This document shows positions 63,892 to 64,000 of a stretch of 64,000 nucleotides of DNA, piece after piece (position 1 is the stretch's first letter; the number at the start of each line of letters is the position of its first letter). A program made the translations under genes and the position numbers. The DNA comes from Caenorhabditis elegans (taxonomy: Eukaryota; Nematoda; Chromadorea; Rhabditida; Rhabditidae). The stretch spans positions 13,206,001 to 13,270,000 of the forward strand of contig NC_003281.10 in NCBI RefSeq assembly GCF_000002985.6, in the 5' to 3' direction. A model generated the notes under the pieces. It saw nothing but the letters and a program-made list of their open reading frames with translations, was not told the DNA's origin and searched no databases.

Positions 63892-64000
63892 AATTCTGAA
63901 AATGCGTATTGCGCACCATATTTGACGCGCAAAATATCTCGAAGCGAAAACTACAGTAATTTTTAAATGACTACTGTAGTCCTTGTGTCGATTTACGGAA
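63892..64000. repeat. Foldback element, GCGTATTGCGCAACATATTTG family, copy 6 (left arm only)
   Basis: AATGCGTATTGCGCACCATA, ATCTCGAAGCGAAAACTACA and GTCGATTTACGG match the left arm of the family. The right arm would lie beyond the window edge. Confidence 0.8.

Overview
The window is nematode nuclear DNA and almost certainly comes from Caenorhabditis elegans or a very close relative. Introns are short and AT-rich with TTTTCAG acceptors, coding density is high, intronic tRNA genes are present, there are many foldback repeats, and one intron carries degenerate copies of the nematode telomere repeat TTAGGC. From memory only, the gene order (leishmanolysin-like peptidase, anoctamin, CCDC134-like, LRRC59-like, F-box pair, CstF-64) resembles the right part of C. 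elegans chromosome III (clones Y43F4 and F56A8). I could not check this.

Layout. Positions 1-1346 hold the 3' end of an unrecognised + strand gene. A tetraspanin gene lies at 6699-8347 (+). From 8348 to 17153 I see repeats but no gene. A GPI-type leishmanolysin-like metalloprotease occupies 17154-23316 (+); its introns contain tRNA-Tyr(GTA), tRNA-Asn(GTT) on the other strand, and at least five foldback or related repeats.

Positions 23612-37199 are one complete BEL/Pao LTR retrotransposon on the - strand. It has 517-bp LTRs that I see differing at one base, a GAAGT target duplication, a candidate primer-binding site, gag (28546-31296) and pol (24087-28490). Its leader of about 5.3 kb is unusually long and contains tandem repeats, a 200-bp duplication and a candidate spliced Cys/His-rich accessory ORF. 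The octamer AGCGGATG occurs at least 17 times across the element in one orientation. The usual aspartic-protease active-site motif is not visible.

Just beyond the element is a 1.8-kb minisatellite of 19-bp units (37431-39263) and a truncated copy of the branched-chain 2-oxoacid dehydrogenase E1-alpha gene, ended by an in-frame stop (39583-39958). Then come a 17-exon anoctamin/TMEM16 gene (40578-47615, +), a CCDC134-like secretory-pathway gene (48688-50298, +), an LRRC59-like ER membrane gene with an internal alternative start (50904-56536, +), two related F-box-type genes (57319-58970 and 59872-60885, +) and CstF-64/cpf-2 on the - strand (61014-62875). No gene is seen from 62876 to 64000.

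The genes do not form one pathway. Three encode endomembrane or surface proteins (anoctamin, CCDC134-like, LRRC59-like) and one encodes an mRNA 3'-end processing factor. The least ordinary part is the retrotransposon with its long leader and repeated octamer, together with the minisatellite and pseudogene beside it.
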